A DNA stretch of 45,249 nt from a bacterium (GTDB taxonomy: Bacteria; Cyanobacteriota; Vampirovibrionia; Gastranaerophilales; Gastranaerophilaceae): contig JAFQTK010000116.1 of NCBI GenBank assembly GCA_017409065.1, positions 1 through 45,249 of the forward strand, given 5' to 3'. Made by a program: the position numbers and the translations under genes. Shown in pieces: positions 36,194-45,185 of this stretch (position 1 is the first letter of the stretch; each line of letters begins with the position of its first letter). Below the pieces are notes generated by a model, which was given only the letters and a program-made list of their open reading frames with translations, was not told the origin of the DNA and ran no database searches.

Positions 36194-38320
36194 TTAACTA
36201 TTTGCTCTTAATAATCCAGTTCTCACCATCTCACCGTGTGAACTTTTTGCAACAACTCTACCAACCTTCGTGCCATCAAGATAAACATCTCCACTGCCAC
36301 CTTGCCCACGAGTTTGTGCATTATATGCCATCATCGCACTATAAACACCTTGCGTAATACCAGTTACGATTTGGTCGTTATTTGCTACTGCTGTTCTGCC
36401 ACCCATAGAGCCAACCATTTCTGCACCTGCCTCACGAGCAATGAATAATTGACCTTCTCTTGGAAAGCCTCCATCTGCAAATGCAGAGAATGAACCCTTA
36501 AAATTAGACCAACTAGATTTTGCAAACTCTGTACTCTTCCAGTTAGACCAAATAGCAGATTGATTTTTACCAAAATTAGACCAGTTAAATGTAGCAATAT
36601 CAGCCAATGCTTGAATTATAGATTGTAATACTTTCAAAACAAATTCTAAAGCATAAGCAAAAGGTATTAATGTTAGAATTGCTCCACTTAAAGAAATATT
36701 GAATACCTTTATTACATAAGAAAGACCAGTGCCTACCAAGTTTATAACCCCAGTAATTAGTGGCATTAAAGGTTTTAGAATATCTGCAATTAAACCTAAA
36801 AGTAAATCTAATAACGGTTTTAAAGAATCAAACAATTCATTTATACTTTCTCTAAAATCTTCGTTTGTAAAATATAGTATTCCAAGCACTGATAATATTA
36901 TTCCAAGTGGAGAAGTAAAGAATTGAATCGCCTTTGAAAGCCCTAAAACTCCACTAGAAATACCACCTACACCTTGAGCAACAGCAGTCAAACTTGTGCT
37001 AGTTTCTTTAGAAAGTGCTAAAAGTGCTTTTATATCACTAATAGAACTTTTAATTCCTCCGACCTTTACACCAAGACCTCCAAACAATTTATTTCCAATA
37101 GAATATGCAGAGATAACTGCCAATATTCCACCAACTAATTTTAATACCGAATACCACTTTTCAGTTTGTTCAGTTGCGACATATATTCCTTTTTCAGCAT
37201 CATAAACATAGCCAAGAGCAGAAAGCCATTCTTCCGAAAGTGTTTGTGCTTCCATCTTAAACTCTTCCATTTCGTAGTTGATGTTTTCTAATAAGCCAAG
37301 AACAGTGCTATCAATTCCCAACACATTAGACTCTGCCGAATTTAATGCTTCAAATCTATCAAACGAAAGTAGTTTGCCCTGTATCTCATCTATTGCTTCG
37401 GAAGCATCTTCACTTGTGGTTACTAACCCCTTTAAGAAGTCGTCTTCCACATAATTGGCAGAACTCTTAACAATAGACTTAATTATTTCCTTTGTTGTCA
37501 TTAAGAAAGCATTTACTTTTTGTAGCACCCCAGCATTTCTTAACCACATAAGCACAAGTTGTCCCGTCCAAGTTAGAGTTTCTTTTGCTTGTTCTGACAT
37601 AATTCTTGCTTGGTTCGATGCACTCTCAATAGTTTTTGCCATATCACCAGTAGCACCAGTAGCACCCATTTGGTCGAACACTGCCACAATTCTCAACAAA
37701 CGCTTTTCAATTTGCGATAATTGTCGCATTGTCTTTTCACCACCAGCACCAGCATACAGGTCGAATATTGTGTTTTCGGTTATGTCGTAACCAGATATTG
37801 AACGAATTGGTCGAACTTGCCCACTCAACACCGCTTGGAATTTTTGCATTGCCTGTGGAATTGTTACATTGTACAAAGACGAGAAGTCCAACGCCATTTG
37901 AGTAAGTTGCATTGACAAGCCACTTGAAATCTCATCAGATAAATCACCAAGAGCAGAAAGCATATTCTTAAATATCGCTTGGTAGTTCATCAATGTTGCT
38001 TCAGAAACTCCATAAGCCTTATTCATTTTCTCAATAAATTGGTCTGCAATATCCAAATTGTTTCTATTCGCAACTTGCCATAAGTTTTGTGTTTCCACAT
38101 AGTCCATTGATAATTGAACAATATTGGCTAGGCTTCTACCATAATACCTAGCCATATTTATCATATAATTCCATTTACCAAGAGATGCTGTTATTCCAAC
38201 ATTCTTCAAGGTTTTTTGTGTTTTTGAGAGTTGGTTATTCATTTTTGTTAAGCCAGTTGTTGCCGTTTTCGCATAACTTATAATTCTTAACTCAAGATTT
38301 CCAACTTGATAATTTGCCAT
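36194..38320 (-). CDS. Tape measure protein
   Basis: Sets tail length and passes to the cell envelope at infection. 708 residues from ATG 38320, chosen over 38353 because AAAGGAG lies upstream of it and the longer frame overlaps the chaperone. The early part has the Tmp-type pattern of helices (LRIISYAKTATTGLTKMNNQLSKTQKTLKN; MDYVETQNLWQ). Central hydrophobic helices occur at about 425-450 and 470-570 (LKPLLDLLLGLIADILKPLMPLITGVINLV). The C-terminus, FADGGFPREGQLFIAREAGAEMVGSMGGRTAVANNDQIV, is common in tape measures. Confidence 0.85.
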   Translation of the reverse strand: MANYQVGNLELRIISYAKTATTGLTKMNNQLSKTQKTLKNVGITASLGKWNYMINMARYYGRSLANIVQLSMDYVETQNLWQVANRNNLDIADQFIEKMNKAYGVSEATLMNYQAIFKNMLSALGDLSDEISSGLSMQLTQMALDFSSLYNVTIPQAMQKFQAVLSGQVRPIRSISGYDITENTIFDLYAGAGGEKTMRQLSQIEKRLLRIVAVFDQMGATGATGDMAKTIESASNQARIMSEQAKETLTWTGQLVLMWLRNAGVLQKVNAFLMTTKEIIKSIVKSSANYVEDDFLKGLVTTSEDASEAIDEIQGKLLSFDRFEALNSAESNVLGIDSTVLGLLENINYEMEEFKMEAQTLSEEWLSALGYVYDAEKGIYVATEQTEKWYSVLKLVGGILAVISAYSIGNKLFGGLGVKVGGIKSSISDIKALLALSKETSTSLTAVAQGVGGISSGVLGLSKAIQFFTSPLGIILSVLGILYFTNEDFRESINELFDSLKPLLDLLLGLIADILKPLMPLITGVINLVGTGLSYVIKVFNISLSGAILTLIPFAYALEFVLKVLQSIIQALADIATFNWSNFGKNQSAIWSNWKSTEFAKSSWSNFKGSFSAFADGGFPREGQLFIAREAGAEMVGSMGGRTAVANNDQIVTGITQGVYSAMMAYNAQTRGQGGSGDVYLDGTKVGRVVAKSSHGEMVRTGLLRANS

Positions 38321-38343
38321 AAACCCAACTCCTTTTGCTAAAT

Positions 38344-38711
38344 TTATATCCAAGAATTATTTGCCATTTGATATTTTTGGCTCATAACTCTATTTTTTTC
38401 AAGTTTATATTGAGCATATCTTTCATATTGCTTTTCGGTCAATTCGTTTATCATATCTCGCATTTCCACTTCTTTGCCGTAGATATATTTTTTACCTTTA
38501 GACCAGAAATTGTTATAAGCAACAGAAACTGCTTGTTCTATATAAGCACCATTAACATAAGCACTTTGATAAAGGTGGTTTATATATGCCTTTTCATACG
38601 CAGTAATTAAGTCCATATCCTCGTGCCAAAACTGATATGGCGACATACCATACTGAATAGCACGAGGCAGAACCCAATCTTTAAAATATTGCTCAATGTC
38701 CTCTATTTTTT
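38344..38711 (-). CDS. Tail assembly chaperone T part, made by -1 frameshift from G
   Basis: Frame -1 to the G gene stays open from the G stop to 38344: it continues IEDIEQYFKDWVLPRAIQYG and then SPYQFWHEDMDLITAYEKAY, about 120 residues. The site at 38703-38712 reads G AAA AAA TAG, where a -1 slip at AAA-AAA passes the stop and gives a GT fusion. This is the standard arrangement of tail chaperones before the tape measure gene. An internal ATG at 38646 exists but has no good ribosome site. Confidence 0.8.
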
Positions 38712-39302
38712 CTTGCGAATTTGTCTGCGAGCCTCCAACATTTTTTGTTGTTGAACTCGCTTTCTCGCTAAAAAATCGTTTTCATTAGCCTCCTGATTAA
38801 ACAAAGTATCTCCAATCGCATAAATCCATTGACTTGCTTCAGCAGTTCCAACCTCATCAACAAACTCTGCCCACAATTCTTCAGCACTAGACTTTGACAT
38901 ATTGTGTTGTTCTGAAATCGCAAATATAATTGCTTTTTCATAATTGTCTAACAATATCTTTGTGGACTTATTTAAGAAATCCATTTCCTTGCTATTAGCA
39001 TTGATTAGTGGCTCTTGAGTTTCCTTATACAACTGCTTTAAAGCATTGAATTTTGCTTTTTTGTCAGCATTTGTTGGGTCGTCAAGATATTCTTCTCTTG
39101 CTTCCTTCATTTTCTCACCAACAAGTTCCAATTCTTCCTGCAACTCATTAAATGTGTTTTGAATTTCTAAATAATTGTTTGCATCTTCTTCTGCAAGTCT
39201 ATTTTGTTTTGAAAGTTTTTGAAACTCAACCATTAAGGCACGAGTTCTTTTAATTTCATAATCCTTACCATTTACAGTAAAGATAGGTTTTAAATTTTCC
39301 AT
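38703..39302 (-). CDS. Tail assembly chaperone G
   Basis: A 199-residue chaperone that, with the frameshifted GT form, holds the tape measure during tail assembly. NLKPIFTVNGKDYEIKRTRALMVEFQKLSKQN is the conserved N-terminal region; a charged coiled coil and LLDNYEKAIIFAISEQHNMSKSSAEELW follow. The stop at 38703-38705 lies directly after the slippery A run. ATG at 39302 is chosen because GAGGAGATTAAGT precedes it; a longer frame to 39332 lacks a site. Located between the major tail protein and tape measure genes, as expected. Confidence 0.85.
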   Translation of the reverse strand: MENLKPIFTVNGKDYEIKRTRALMVEFQKLSKQNRLAEEDANNYLEIQNTFNELQEELELVGEKMKEAREEYLDDPTNADKKAKFNALKQLYKETQEPLINANSKEMDFLNKSTKILLDNYEKAIIFAISEQHNMSKSSAEELWAEFVDEVGTAEASQWIYAIGDTLFNQEANENDFLARKRVQQQKMLEARRQIRKKK

Positions 39303-39369
39303 ACTTAATCTCCTCAGTTGGCTTTCAGCCATATATTAAAATTTGCAATTACATTGCTAGTTTCACAAC

Positions 39370-40152
39370 TTATTCAGTTGCAGATTGTTTTGTATTAGGA
39401 ACTTCAACAGAGATAGTTGACTTCCAAGATTGTTTACCTGTTTCAGAAATTTCGATTTCTACAAGGTAATATTCAGTTTGAGTACCAGCACTGTTTGCAC
39501 CAGTAATTGTAAGTTTTTCAGAAGCATAAGATGCACTTACTTTAGCATCTTCAACCTCTTCACCCATTCCATCAAGAATTTTTGTTACTGCTTTAACATT
39601 TGTATCCAAAGGAATTGAAACAGTTTCAACACTATCACCATAAGCAAGTTTAATGCTGTCTGGAATAATAGATGCGATACCATTCTTTTGGAATTTACAA
39701 GTTGGCATTAACATACTTCTTGCATCAAGTACTCTATCTGCGTTCATAGTTGCAGGTGTAATAGATACAACACCTTCAAATGTGCTATCACCCAAATCTC
39801 CTCTTCTATATGCAAGAGTTCCAGTAATTTTTTCTGCTGTGTATTCTGGTGAGATAATTAAGAAGTCAAGTTCTCCAAGACTTTCAAGATAAATACATCT
39901 CGCTTTCATATCTCTGTGCCAAACAACAGGCAAATCAATTTTGTCTAGGTTTTGTTGTCCTTGAGTTTTACCTTTGAATCTTTCTGTTATAAGAAAAGCA
40001 TCATAAGTGTCAACATCACCAACAACTGCTGGTATTGTTCCAGTAGCAAATGCAAAAGCATATTTACTTTCTGTTGATTTTTTGAAATACAAAGCACCAC
40101 CAACACCACTTGTTTTTCTATCTTCGTTATACTCGAAAACAAAATTGTTCAT
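39370..40152 (-). CDS. Major tail protein
   Basis: Forms the tail tube. 260 residues, mainly strands: FVFEYNEDRKTSGVGGALYFKK, FAFATGTIPAVVGDVDTYDAFLITERFKG, LPVVWHRDMKARCIYLESLGELDFLII, with a C-terminal immunoglobulin-like part (about 170-255: KLAYGDSVETVSIPLDTNVKAV, YYLVEIEISETGKQSWKSTISVEV). Its place between the terminator protein and the chaperone genes fits. Strong ribosome site AAGGAGAAAT. Called by context and fold pattern. Confidence 0.75.
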   Translation of the reverse strand: MNNFVFEYNEDRKTSGVGGALYFKKSTESKYAFAFATGTIPAVVGDVDTYDAFLITERFKGKTQGQQNLDKIDLPVVWHRDMKARCIYLESLGELDFLIISPEYTAEKITGTLAYRRGDLGDSTFEGVVSITPATMNADRVLDARSMLMPTCKFQKNGIASIIPDSIKLAYGDSVETVSIPLDTNVKAVTKILDGMGEEVEDAKVSASYASEKLTITGANSAGTQTEYYLVEIEISETGKQSWKSTISVEVPNTKQSATE

Positions 40153-40171
40153 AGTATTTCTCCTTATTATT

Positions 40172-40585
40172 TTATATTAACATTCTTCTGTTGTTGTATA
40201 GGTTTGAGTTGTACATAATTATAATGCCACACAAATCTCCATCAGCAACAGTAGGGTCGGGATTAAAACTCACTTGCTTTAACCCAATGTTGTCAAAATA
40301 TCTATCCAAATACATAGCAATTTTTCTTGCTATTGTTAGTTTCGATACAGACCCTTTCGTTTTTGCATAAATCCTTACACGATAGCCCAAATTAGAAACA
40401 ACATCTTTTATATCACCAAAAGAGTGATTGCCGACATTGTTTCTTATTTCTTCAAACACTACATAAGGATAAGTAGGTTTAGATGCTGGGAAGTGAACTA
40501 AACTTGGAGTATAAAAATCTTTGCCATAATCTGCAATGTATTTTTCAAGTCCACTATAAATGTTTTCGTAAACTTCTATATCCAT
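40172..40585 (-). CDS. Tail terminator / tail completion protein
   Basis: 137 residues: an N-terminal helix (ENIYSGLEKYIADYGKDF), then YPYVVFEEIRNN, a conserved strand block (SNLGYRVRIYAKTKGSVSKLTIARKIAMYLDRYF), and a C-terminal IIIMYNSNLYNNRRML. This matches the general pattern of gpU/gp17-like terminators that cap the tail. It sits between gp10-like and major tail genes. Ribosome site GGAGGTTAAG. Confidence 0.7.
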   Translation of the reverse strand: MDIEVYENIYSGLEKYIADYGKDFYTPSLVHFPASKPTYPYVVFEEIRNNVGNHSFGDIKDVVSNLGYRVRIYAKTKGSVSKLTIARKIAMYLDRYFDNIGLKQVSFNPDPTVADGDLCGIIIMYNSNLYNNRRMLI

Positions 40586-40586
40586 C

Positions 40587-41186
40587 TTAACCTCCTATAT
40601 ATTTTGCCCAGGCACTTTTATAAAGTTGTGCTGGAATTTCTAAATTGTTCGCAAAGTCCATTATTGCATTGTACATAAACAAAACACCTTGACTTCCTTG
40701 AGAAACATATACTTTATTTCCGTCTTTTTTCTCTTTGTACAGTTGTGCATTGTTTGGCAACATATCAAGTGGCTCATTACTTTTAACAACAAAAGTCCAC
40801 CTTCTCGATACTGGATATTTTGCATCACTATCCATATCGTATTCCCAGTTTATCTCTTTGTTAAACTCAGCTTTTGGATATGGCTCTTGTAACCCGACTT
40901 GACCTACACCAAATTCAATGTAAGCACCTTGTGGATGTCTAACGATTAAATGTCCCGCCCTAACAAAAACCTTTTTAACAAAACTTTCTCTTAATGCGTT
41001 TATCATATCGCCATTTAATCCACTGGTTTCTAAATATGTTATTGCTCGATTTTGTATCCAGTCAAGACACATGGAAACAAACTCTGTATTAACTTCTTTG
41101 TTAATTGATTTGATAATGTTTTTTATCTCTTTCTTTGCATTTACAATGCCTTTTTCAGAAAGGTCAAAAGTTACAATTTTATTCAT
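40587..41186 (-). CDS. HK97 gp10-like head-tail/minor capsid protein
   Basis: 199 residues with the gp10-like pattern: helix KNIIKSINKEVNTEFVSMCLDWIQNRAITYLETSGLNGDMINALRESF, then VRAGHLIVRHPQGAYIEFGVGQVG (the YIEFGTG motif of the family). The C-terminal end, VLFMYNAIMDFANNLEIPAQLYKSAWAKYIGG, is also typical. Overlaps the upstream gene by eight bases. Acts at tail completion or head-tail joining. Confidence 0.8.
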   Translation of the reverse strand: MNKIVTFDLSEKGIVNAKKEIKNIIKSINKEVNTEFVSMCLDWIQNRAITYLETSGLNGDMINALRESFVKKVFVRAGHLIVRHPQGAYIEFGVGQVGLQEPYPKAEFNKEINWEYDMDSDAKYPVSRRWTFVVKSNEPLDMLPNNAQLYKEKKDGNKVYVSQGSQGVLFMYNAIMDFANNLEIPAQLYKSAWAKYIGG

Positions 41187-41565
41187 TAAAACTCTCCACT
41201 ATTGACTTCAAAGCAAAGTAAATGGCAACATTTTGTTTTGCAATTTTATTAACCACATAATTTGCATCAAATCCCCAACCTTCATCTGGCTCGGTACTTG
41301 TATCAAACCCCTCTGGCAACAAGTCAAGATAGAACCTATCACCTTCAGCAATTTTAGTTTCCCAAAACTCGTAAGGTGTAGCACAACCCTTCTCAGTGTA
41401 GTCCTTAAACTCACCAAAGGTACTATCATAAACATTTCCAGTATTTGGCTGTATTGTCAAATATCTAGGTCGTAAAACATATCTTTCTGGCTTCGCAAAG
41501 GTTTCAACTTCAGCATTAGGCAGGCTTGTTCTCTTGCAATGATAAACAACTTTTCCGTTCTTCAT
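41179..41565 (-). CDS. Putative head closure / stopper protein
   Basis: 128 residues, strand-rich: KVVYHCKRTSLPNAEVETFAKPERYVLRPRYLTIQPN, SEFGEFKDYTEKG-type segment, then GDRFYLDLLPEGFDTSTEPDEGWGFDANYVVNKIAKQNVAIYFALKSI. I identify it by position between the connector and gp10-like genes, where stoppers lie in siphophages. The sequence alone does not prove it. Ribosome site AAGGTAGG. Confidence 0.6.
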   Translation of the reverse strand: MKNGKVVYHCKRTSLPNAEVETFAKPERYVLRPRYLTIQPNTGNVYDSTFGEFKDYTEKGCATPYEFWETKIAEGDRFYLDLLPEGFDTSTEPDEGWGFDANYVVNKIAKQNVAIYFALKSIVESFNE

Positions 41566-41572
41566 ATCGCAC

Positions 41573-41893
41573 CTACCTTATAATGCCAATGTTTCGTGGT
41601 AGTCGGTCTAGCAATGCTTGACTCACGCCAGCCCTATCAAATGTCCAACTCATTCCATTTTCTTTGTAACTCGTTACACTCGATATGCCAACCCTCTCTA
41701 CCAACTCATCAACGCAGTCTAGCAACCACATATCAAATCTCGGATTAGTCCAATCAAAAGAAAGATAGTTGATAGACAAATCGTTTGGATACAACTGGTC
41801 TATCGCTATCGCTTTTGCCTTATTGATAAACAAATTTACTTCTCTATCAGATAGATGTTCATATTTGCTCTTAATCTCAACTTTTAAGTCCAT
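41573..41893 (-). CDS. Head-tail connector (gp6/gp15-like)
   Basis: 106 residues, mostly helical: IKSKYEHLSDREVNLFINKAKAIAIDQLYP, WTNPRFDMWLLDCVDELVERVGISSVTSYKENGMSWTFDRAGVSQALLDRLPRN. The helical pattern and place after the major capsid gene match the adaptor that docks under the portal. ATG at 41893 follows AAAGGAGAAAG; the frame also opens at a TTG one codon earlier. Confidence 0.75.
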   Translation of the reverse strand: MDLKVEIKSKYEHLSDREVNLFINKAKAIAIDQLYPNDLSINYLSFDWTNPRFDMWLLDCVDELVERVGISSVTSYKENGMSWTFDRAGVSQALLDRLPRNIGIIR

Positions 41894-41909
41894 CAACTTT
41901 CTCCTTTAA

Positions 41910-42068
41910 TTAAAATCTTGGTGCAGTTGAGTTAACAACTGTATCTTTCTTAACATAATCAGGTTCTTTGTTAAGTTTTTTTGTTTTAGGTGGATTAACC
42001 ACAGGTTTGCCATTAACTTTTGGCTGTACCTCTGGCTTTCTACCCTTCCTTCTTAATAGCATTCCCAT
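41910..42068 (-). CDS. Basic Pro/Lys-rich small protein, 52 aa
   Basis: MGMLLRRKGRKPEVQPKVNG, then KPVVNPPKTKKLNKEPDYVK and a short end. Strongly basic and proline-rich, probably disordered. GGAGGTAAT precedes ATG at 42068. Small basic genes often follow the capsid gene in related phages; possibly a head decoration or DNA-binding internal protein. Confidence 0.65.
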   Translation of the reverse strand: MGMLLRRKGRKPEVQPKVNGKPVVNPPKTKKLNKEPDYVKKDTVVNSTAPRF

Positions 42069-42081
42069 AGATTACCTCCAA

Positions 42082-42876
42082 CTAAGCGATTGTAATTTTG
42101 ATTGCTTTAGAAGCGTCTTTCAAGTATGTAGCATAATGTTCATCAGCAGTAATTACTGTGTATTTAGCAATAATATCTCTATCAGATTCAACCATTACAC
42201 CTCTTTTTAGTTCGATACCCAAAGCACCAGGAGCAACAATGTAAGCAGTTGTATCATTTACTTTGCCAGAAACTTTAACTTGAAGTCCAGCAACTTTACC
42301 AACAACACCATTGATAAGTACTTTGTCAGTATTTTCAAGACCTACGATTTCAGTAGCAATCTTTACATAGTTGTTAGGTGAAACAACCAATACAGCAGGT
42401 TGGTCAACATATTCACCAAATTTTGCTTTTGCTGTTAATAGACCAGCAACTGTCATAGCACCACTAGCAGTAAGTGTAGCAGTAGAAAGTGCTTCAAACA
42501 AGTCGTTATCAATTTTGTTAGCAATAGACATTTTTAATTGATTTTTTGCTTCGCCAACTGGGTCGCCATAACCAGACAAAACTGATTCGTCAGTGATTTC
42601 TACACCCTTACCAGCCTTTTTAACTGTTACGCTAGTATCAGTTGTTCCCATTTGTGTAATGCTGATGTCTGCACCTTCTGCTACATCATTAGCATCACCG
42701 ATATAATTCCACGCTGGGAATTTAATTGTATCTCCTGCTCTACCTTGTAATTTTCTACCCACAGTTGCTAATGGAGCAAGTGCAATAGCATTTGGAAGTT
42801 CAGCACTAATCATATCAGCAAGAACTTCTGGGTTTACTAAATTTGCCAATTTTGTTCCGTTTTCAGAAATAGCCAT
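42082..42876 (-). CDS. Major capsid protein, N4-gp56 family
   Basis: Forms the capsid shell with an HK97-type fold. 264 residues; the N-terminal NLVNPEVLADMISAELPNAIALAPLATVGRKLQGRAGDTIKFPAWNYIGDANDVAEG and the following VTVKKAGKGVEITDESVLSGYGDPVGEAKNQLKMSIANKIDNDLFEAL are the family signature. Later, AVLVVSPNNYVKIATEI and the C-terminal YATYLKDASKAIKITIA agree. Lies after the scaffold gene. Ribosome site AAAGGAGAAT. Confidence 0.9.
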   Translation of the reverse strand: MAISENGTKLANLVNPEVLADMISAELPNAIALAPLATVGRKLQGRAGDTIKFPAWNYIGDANDVAEGADISITQMGTTDTSVTVKKAGKGVEITDESVLSGYGDPVGEAKNQLKMSIANKIDNDLFEALSTATLTASGAMTVAGLLTAKAKFGEYVDQPAVLVVSPNNYVKIATEIVGLENTDKVLINGVVGKVAGLQVKVSGKVNDTTAYIVAPGALGIELKRGVMVESDRDIIAKYTVITADEHYATYLKDASKAIKITIA

Positions 42877-42890
42877 TTTTTAATTCTCCT

Positions 42891-43442
42891 TTATTTGTTT
42901 ACTAATTTATTGTAAGTTTCCCTATCTTTTACAAATAGTTCACTTCTTTCTGCAAATGACATTGCGTCGAATTGTTCTTTTGTGATACCACCCGTTGCAG
43001 TTGTTGGTGGCGGAACTGGATTGCTTCTCAAAAGTTCAGCATCGTGTTCCTTGATGGCATCAGCAACTCTTGTTTCAATGTACTTGTTGATTTTCTTAAT
43101 AGCATCAATTTTCTTGTCGCCAATAAGGTCATCAATCACTCCACTTAAAACTTTTTCGTCTTTAATGCCCTTTGAAAGTTCAGCACCCAACTCAATCCTT
43201 GCAACTTTTTCTTCCAAAGATTTTGTGTAAGCATCTCTTTCTTCTTGTAATGCTTTTCCTTGTTCTTCTTCAGTCAACTTTGAGTTGTACTTTCTTTTCC
43301 AATCTGCATTTTCAGAGTTTGATTTAGAAAGTGCATCTTTAAGTTTTTTGATTTCAGCCTCGTAATCAGCATTTTGTGTGTTTTGAGTGTTCACCGCACT
43401 TGTTTGGGTATCTAACCCTTTGTTTGTTTCGTTATTTTCCAT
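42891..43442 (-). CDS. Capsid scaffolding protein
   Basis: 183 residues, charged coiled coil from about 28 to 115 (DYEAEIKKLKDALSKSNSENADWKRKYNSKLTEEEQGKALQEERDAYTKSLEEKVARIEL). A globular C-terminus, GITKEQFDAMSFAERSELFVKDRETYNKL, is the common capsid-contact motif of Gram-positive phage scaffolds (FxxMxxxERxxLFxxDxxxY). Directly before the capsid gene. Ribosome site GGAGGAC. Confidence 0.85.
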   Translation of the reverse strand: MENNETNKGLDTQTSAVNTQNTQNADYEAEIKKLKDALSKSNSENADWKRKYNSKLTEEEQGKALQEERDAYTKSLEEKVARIELGAELSKGIKDEKVLSGVIDDLIGDKKIDAIKKINKYIETRVADAIKEHDAELLRSNPVPPPTTATGGITKEQFDAMSFAERSELFVKDRETYNKLVNK

Positions 43443-43460
43443 AACTGTCCTCCTGCGATT

Positions 43461-43525
43461 TACGATTTCCCTATCGCCACTATCCGTGGAAGATTTTTTG
43501 CGAATTTTGTTATACGATTTCCCTA
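43461..43525 (-). repeat. 13-bp direct repeat between portal and scaffold genes
   Basis: TACGATTTCCCTA occurs at 43461-43473 and 43513-43525, 52 bases apart, within the only sizeable gap of the head module (43443-43542). It could be a recombination scar from loss of a minor head protein gene, or a regulatory pair. Confidence 0.5.
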
Positions 43526-43542
43526 CCGTAATATAATCTCAA

Positions 43543-45015
43543 CTAAATGTTGTTATTACCATTGTTTGCATTATTAACAACCTGTTGTTGTTCTTGTGCC
43601 AATTTTTCTCTATATTGCTCAATTCTTCTTGATGCTGTAACTGGGTCATTAGACAAACGACACCAAGCAATAGCCAAGTCTGAAGGCACACTACATTGTA
43701 TAAATGTTTGATATGCTTGCGATTTAGACACCATATTGTCAGTCATATTAGGGTTGTACTTAATCTCTATCTCACTAGCATTTAACTCGTTCAACTTCGA
43801 GTTAGGGTCTTTCTTGCAGATTGTCAGTATCTTGTCAAGAAGTTTATAATCAGCAACAAGGAAACTGTTAATCTCGTCAAGTAGGCGGTCATAAGCGTTT
43901 TCCCAACCATTTCCTAACTGCAATGCACCTTGCTTGTTTCCACCATTACTTGTATCACTAATAGCAATAGGAACACCACAAGTAGCATATAGTTCGTTTT
44001 TAATGCTTTCCATAAGCGACAGAACATCAGTATGGTCTAATTTAGTACTTAAAGTCTTAACGTCAGCCTCTATATCCGGGTTAGGGTCTTTAATTTCTAA
44101 CGCACCACCACGCTTTGCATCACGCAAGTTCTGTGCTTTCTCTTCTGGAGTATTACCAAGTACGCAGTTTCTAAATATCAACATTTCGTTCACAAGGTCT
44201 TGCACATTGTCAACTTCGTTTGAATAAATGTTGTCAATAGCATTTTGCAAAGTTTCGCCAATTTCAACAACTCCAATTCTGCTTTCGTTAGCAAATTTCT
44301 CTGTCAAAGGCAATTTCTTGTAAATTGGTCTAGTTTTTGTCTTATCAGCCCTTATATCGAACTTTGGAGTGTTAGGAATTGTATTGTCGCACTCAAATTC
44401 GTAGTAAAAGTCTGGCAAATACAATGAAATTAGTATAAATTCTTTTTCTTTGCCTTGATTTATCTTCTTATAACTCGTAACCAGCATATCAAAGAGTTCT
44501 TCTTCGCCGTTATACGAACTATAAATCTTCGCACAAGTATCAGCAGGTCTTAACCACAAATCGTAAGGTGCTTCGGTTTCAGAATCGTAAATTTCCGACT
44601 TTGGCTCTGTAAAGTAGTAACCAACACCAGTAGCATACACCCAATTCGCAACATTTTTGTCGATAGTACGCATATTTGCTGATTTTGAGTACTTGTTTAA
44701 GTATTTTATATCATCAGTTTGCTTTTCTTCGGTTTGTGCATACTCTTTTGGGTTTCCAAGTGCATAACCACTCTTAAAATTAACGATTGCCCACAAGTGC
44801 GGAGTCGAAACCTTGTTGTTTATGTCGCTATCGTCTTCATATCTACGAGTTTTTTTGTCAATCTCGTGCTTGTTTTCGTAAACTTCCCAAAAGTGTTGAA
44901 TTTTTTTCCGGTTTTCGCAGAACTTTTCAAAAACAGTAGGCAAATAAGGCTCAATCGCACTCAAAGTCAGTTCTTTTTTCCTAACTGGTATCTTGATTTT
45001 CTCAATTCCTGCCAT
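43543..45015 (-). CDS. Portal protein (SPP1 gp6-like)
   Basis: Twelvefold ring through which DNA enters and leaves the head. 490 residues: STPHLWAIVNFKSGYALGNPKEYA near residue 70, IDKNVANWVYATGVGYYFTEP, an extended wing and clip region, the helix GGNKQGALQLGNGWENAYDRLLDEINSFLVADYKLLDKILTIC, and a Gln/Asn-rich C-terminus (EQQQVVNNANNGNNNI). This is the SPP1-type pattern. Start ATG shares a base with the stop of the zinc gene, with AAGGAGG upstream. Confidence 0.9.
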   Translation of the reverse strand: MAGIEKIKIPVRKKELTLSAIEPYLPTVFEKFCENRKKIQHFWEVYENKHEIDKKTRRYEDDSDINNKVSTPHLWAIVNFKSGYALGNPKEYAQTEEKQTDDIKYLNKYSKSANMRTIDKNVANWVYATGVGYYFTEPKSEIYDSETEAPYDLWLRPADTCAKIYSSYNGEEELFDMLVTSYKKINQGKEKEFILISLYLPDFYYEFECDNTIPNTPKFDIRADKTKTRPIYKKLPLTEKFANESRIGVVEIGETLQNAIDNIYSNEVDNVQDLVNEMLIFRNCVLGNTPEEKAQNLRDAKRGGALEIKDPNPDIEADVKTLSTKLDHTDVLSLMESIKNELYATCGVPIAISDTSNGGNKQGALQLGNGWENAYDRLLDEINSFLVADYKLLDKILTICKKDPNSKLNELNASEIEIKYNPNMTDNMVSKSQAYQTFIQCSVPSDLAIAWCRLSNDPVTASRRIEQYREKLAQEQQQVVNNANNGNNNI

Positions 45016-45185
45016 TATTTAACCTCCTTATCAATTTTTTCGACTGAATATGCAATTTTTTGTCCGCAGTTTCTACACTTTGCAGTTTCATTTGCTTTAG
45101 ACAAGTCAAAAGACACAACGGTATCACCCCTTGTGTATATCTTCAGCATTTTTTGTTTACATTTAGGACATTCCAAAATTTGCAT
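45015..45185 (-). CDS. Com-like zinc-ribbon protein, 56 aa
   Basis: MQILECPKCKQKMLKIYTRG, then a strand linker and CRNCGQKIAYSVEKIDKEV: two CPxC/CxxC knuckles as in the Com family, whose Mu phage member is a translation activator. Located between terL and portal. ATG at 45185 is chosen as it gives the usual start of this family; the frame is open from a TTG at 45224 but no ribosome site is clear for either. The gene crosses the window join and its first part reappears at 1-77. Confidence 0.75.
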   Translation of the reverse strand: MQILECPKCKQKMLKIYTRGDTVVSFDLSKANETAKCRNCGQKIAYSVEKIDKEVK

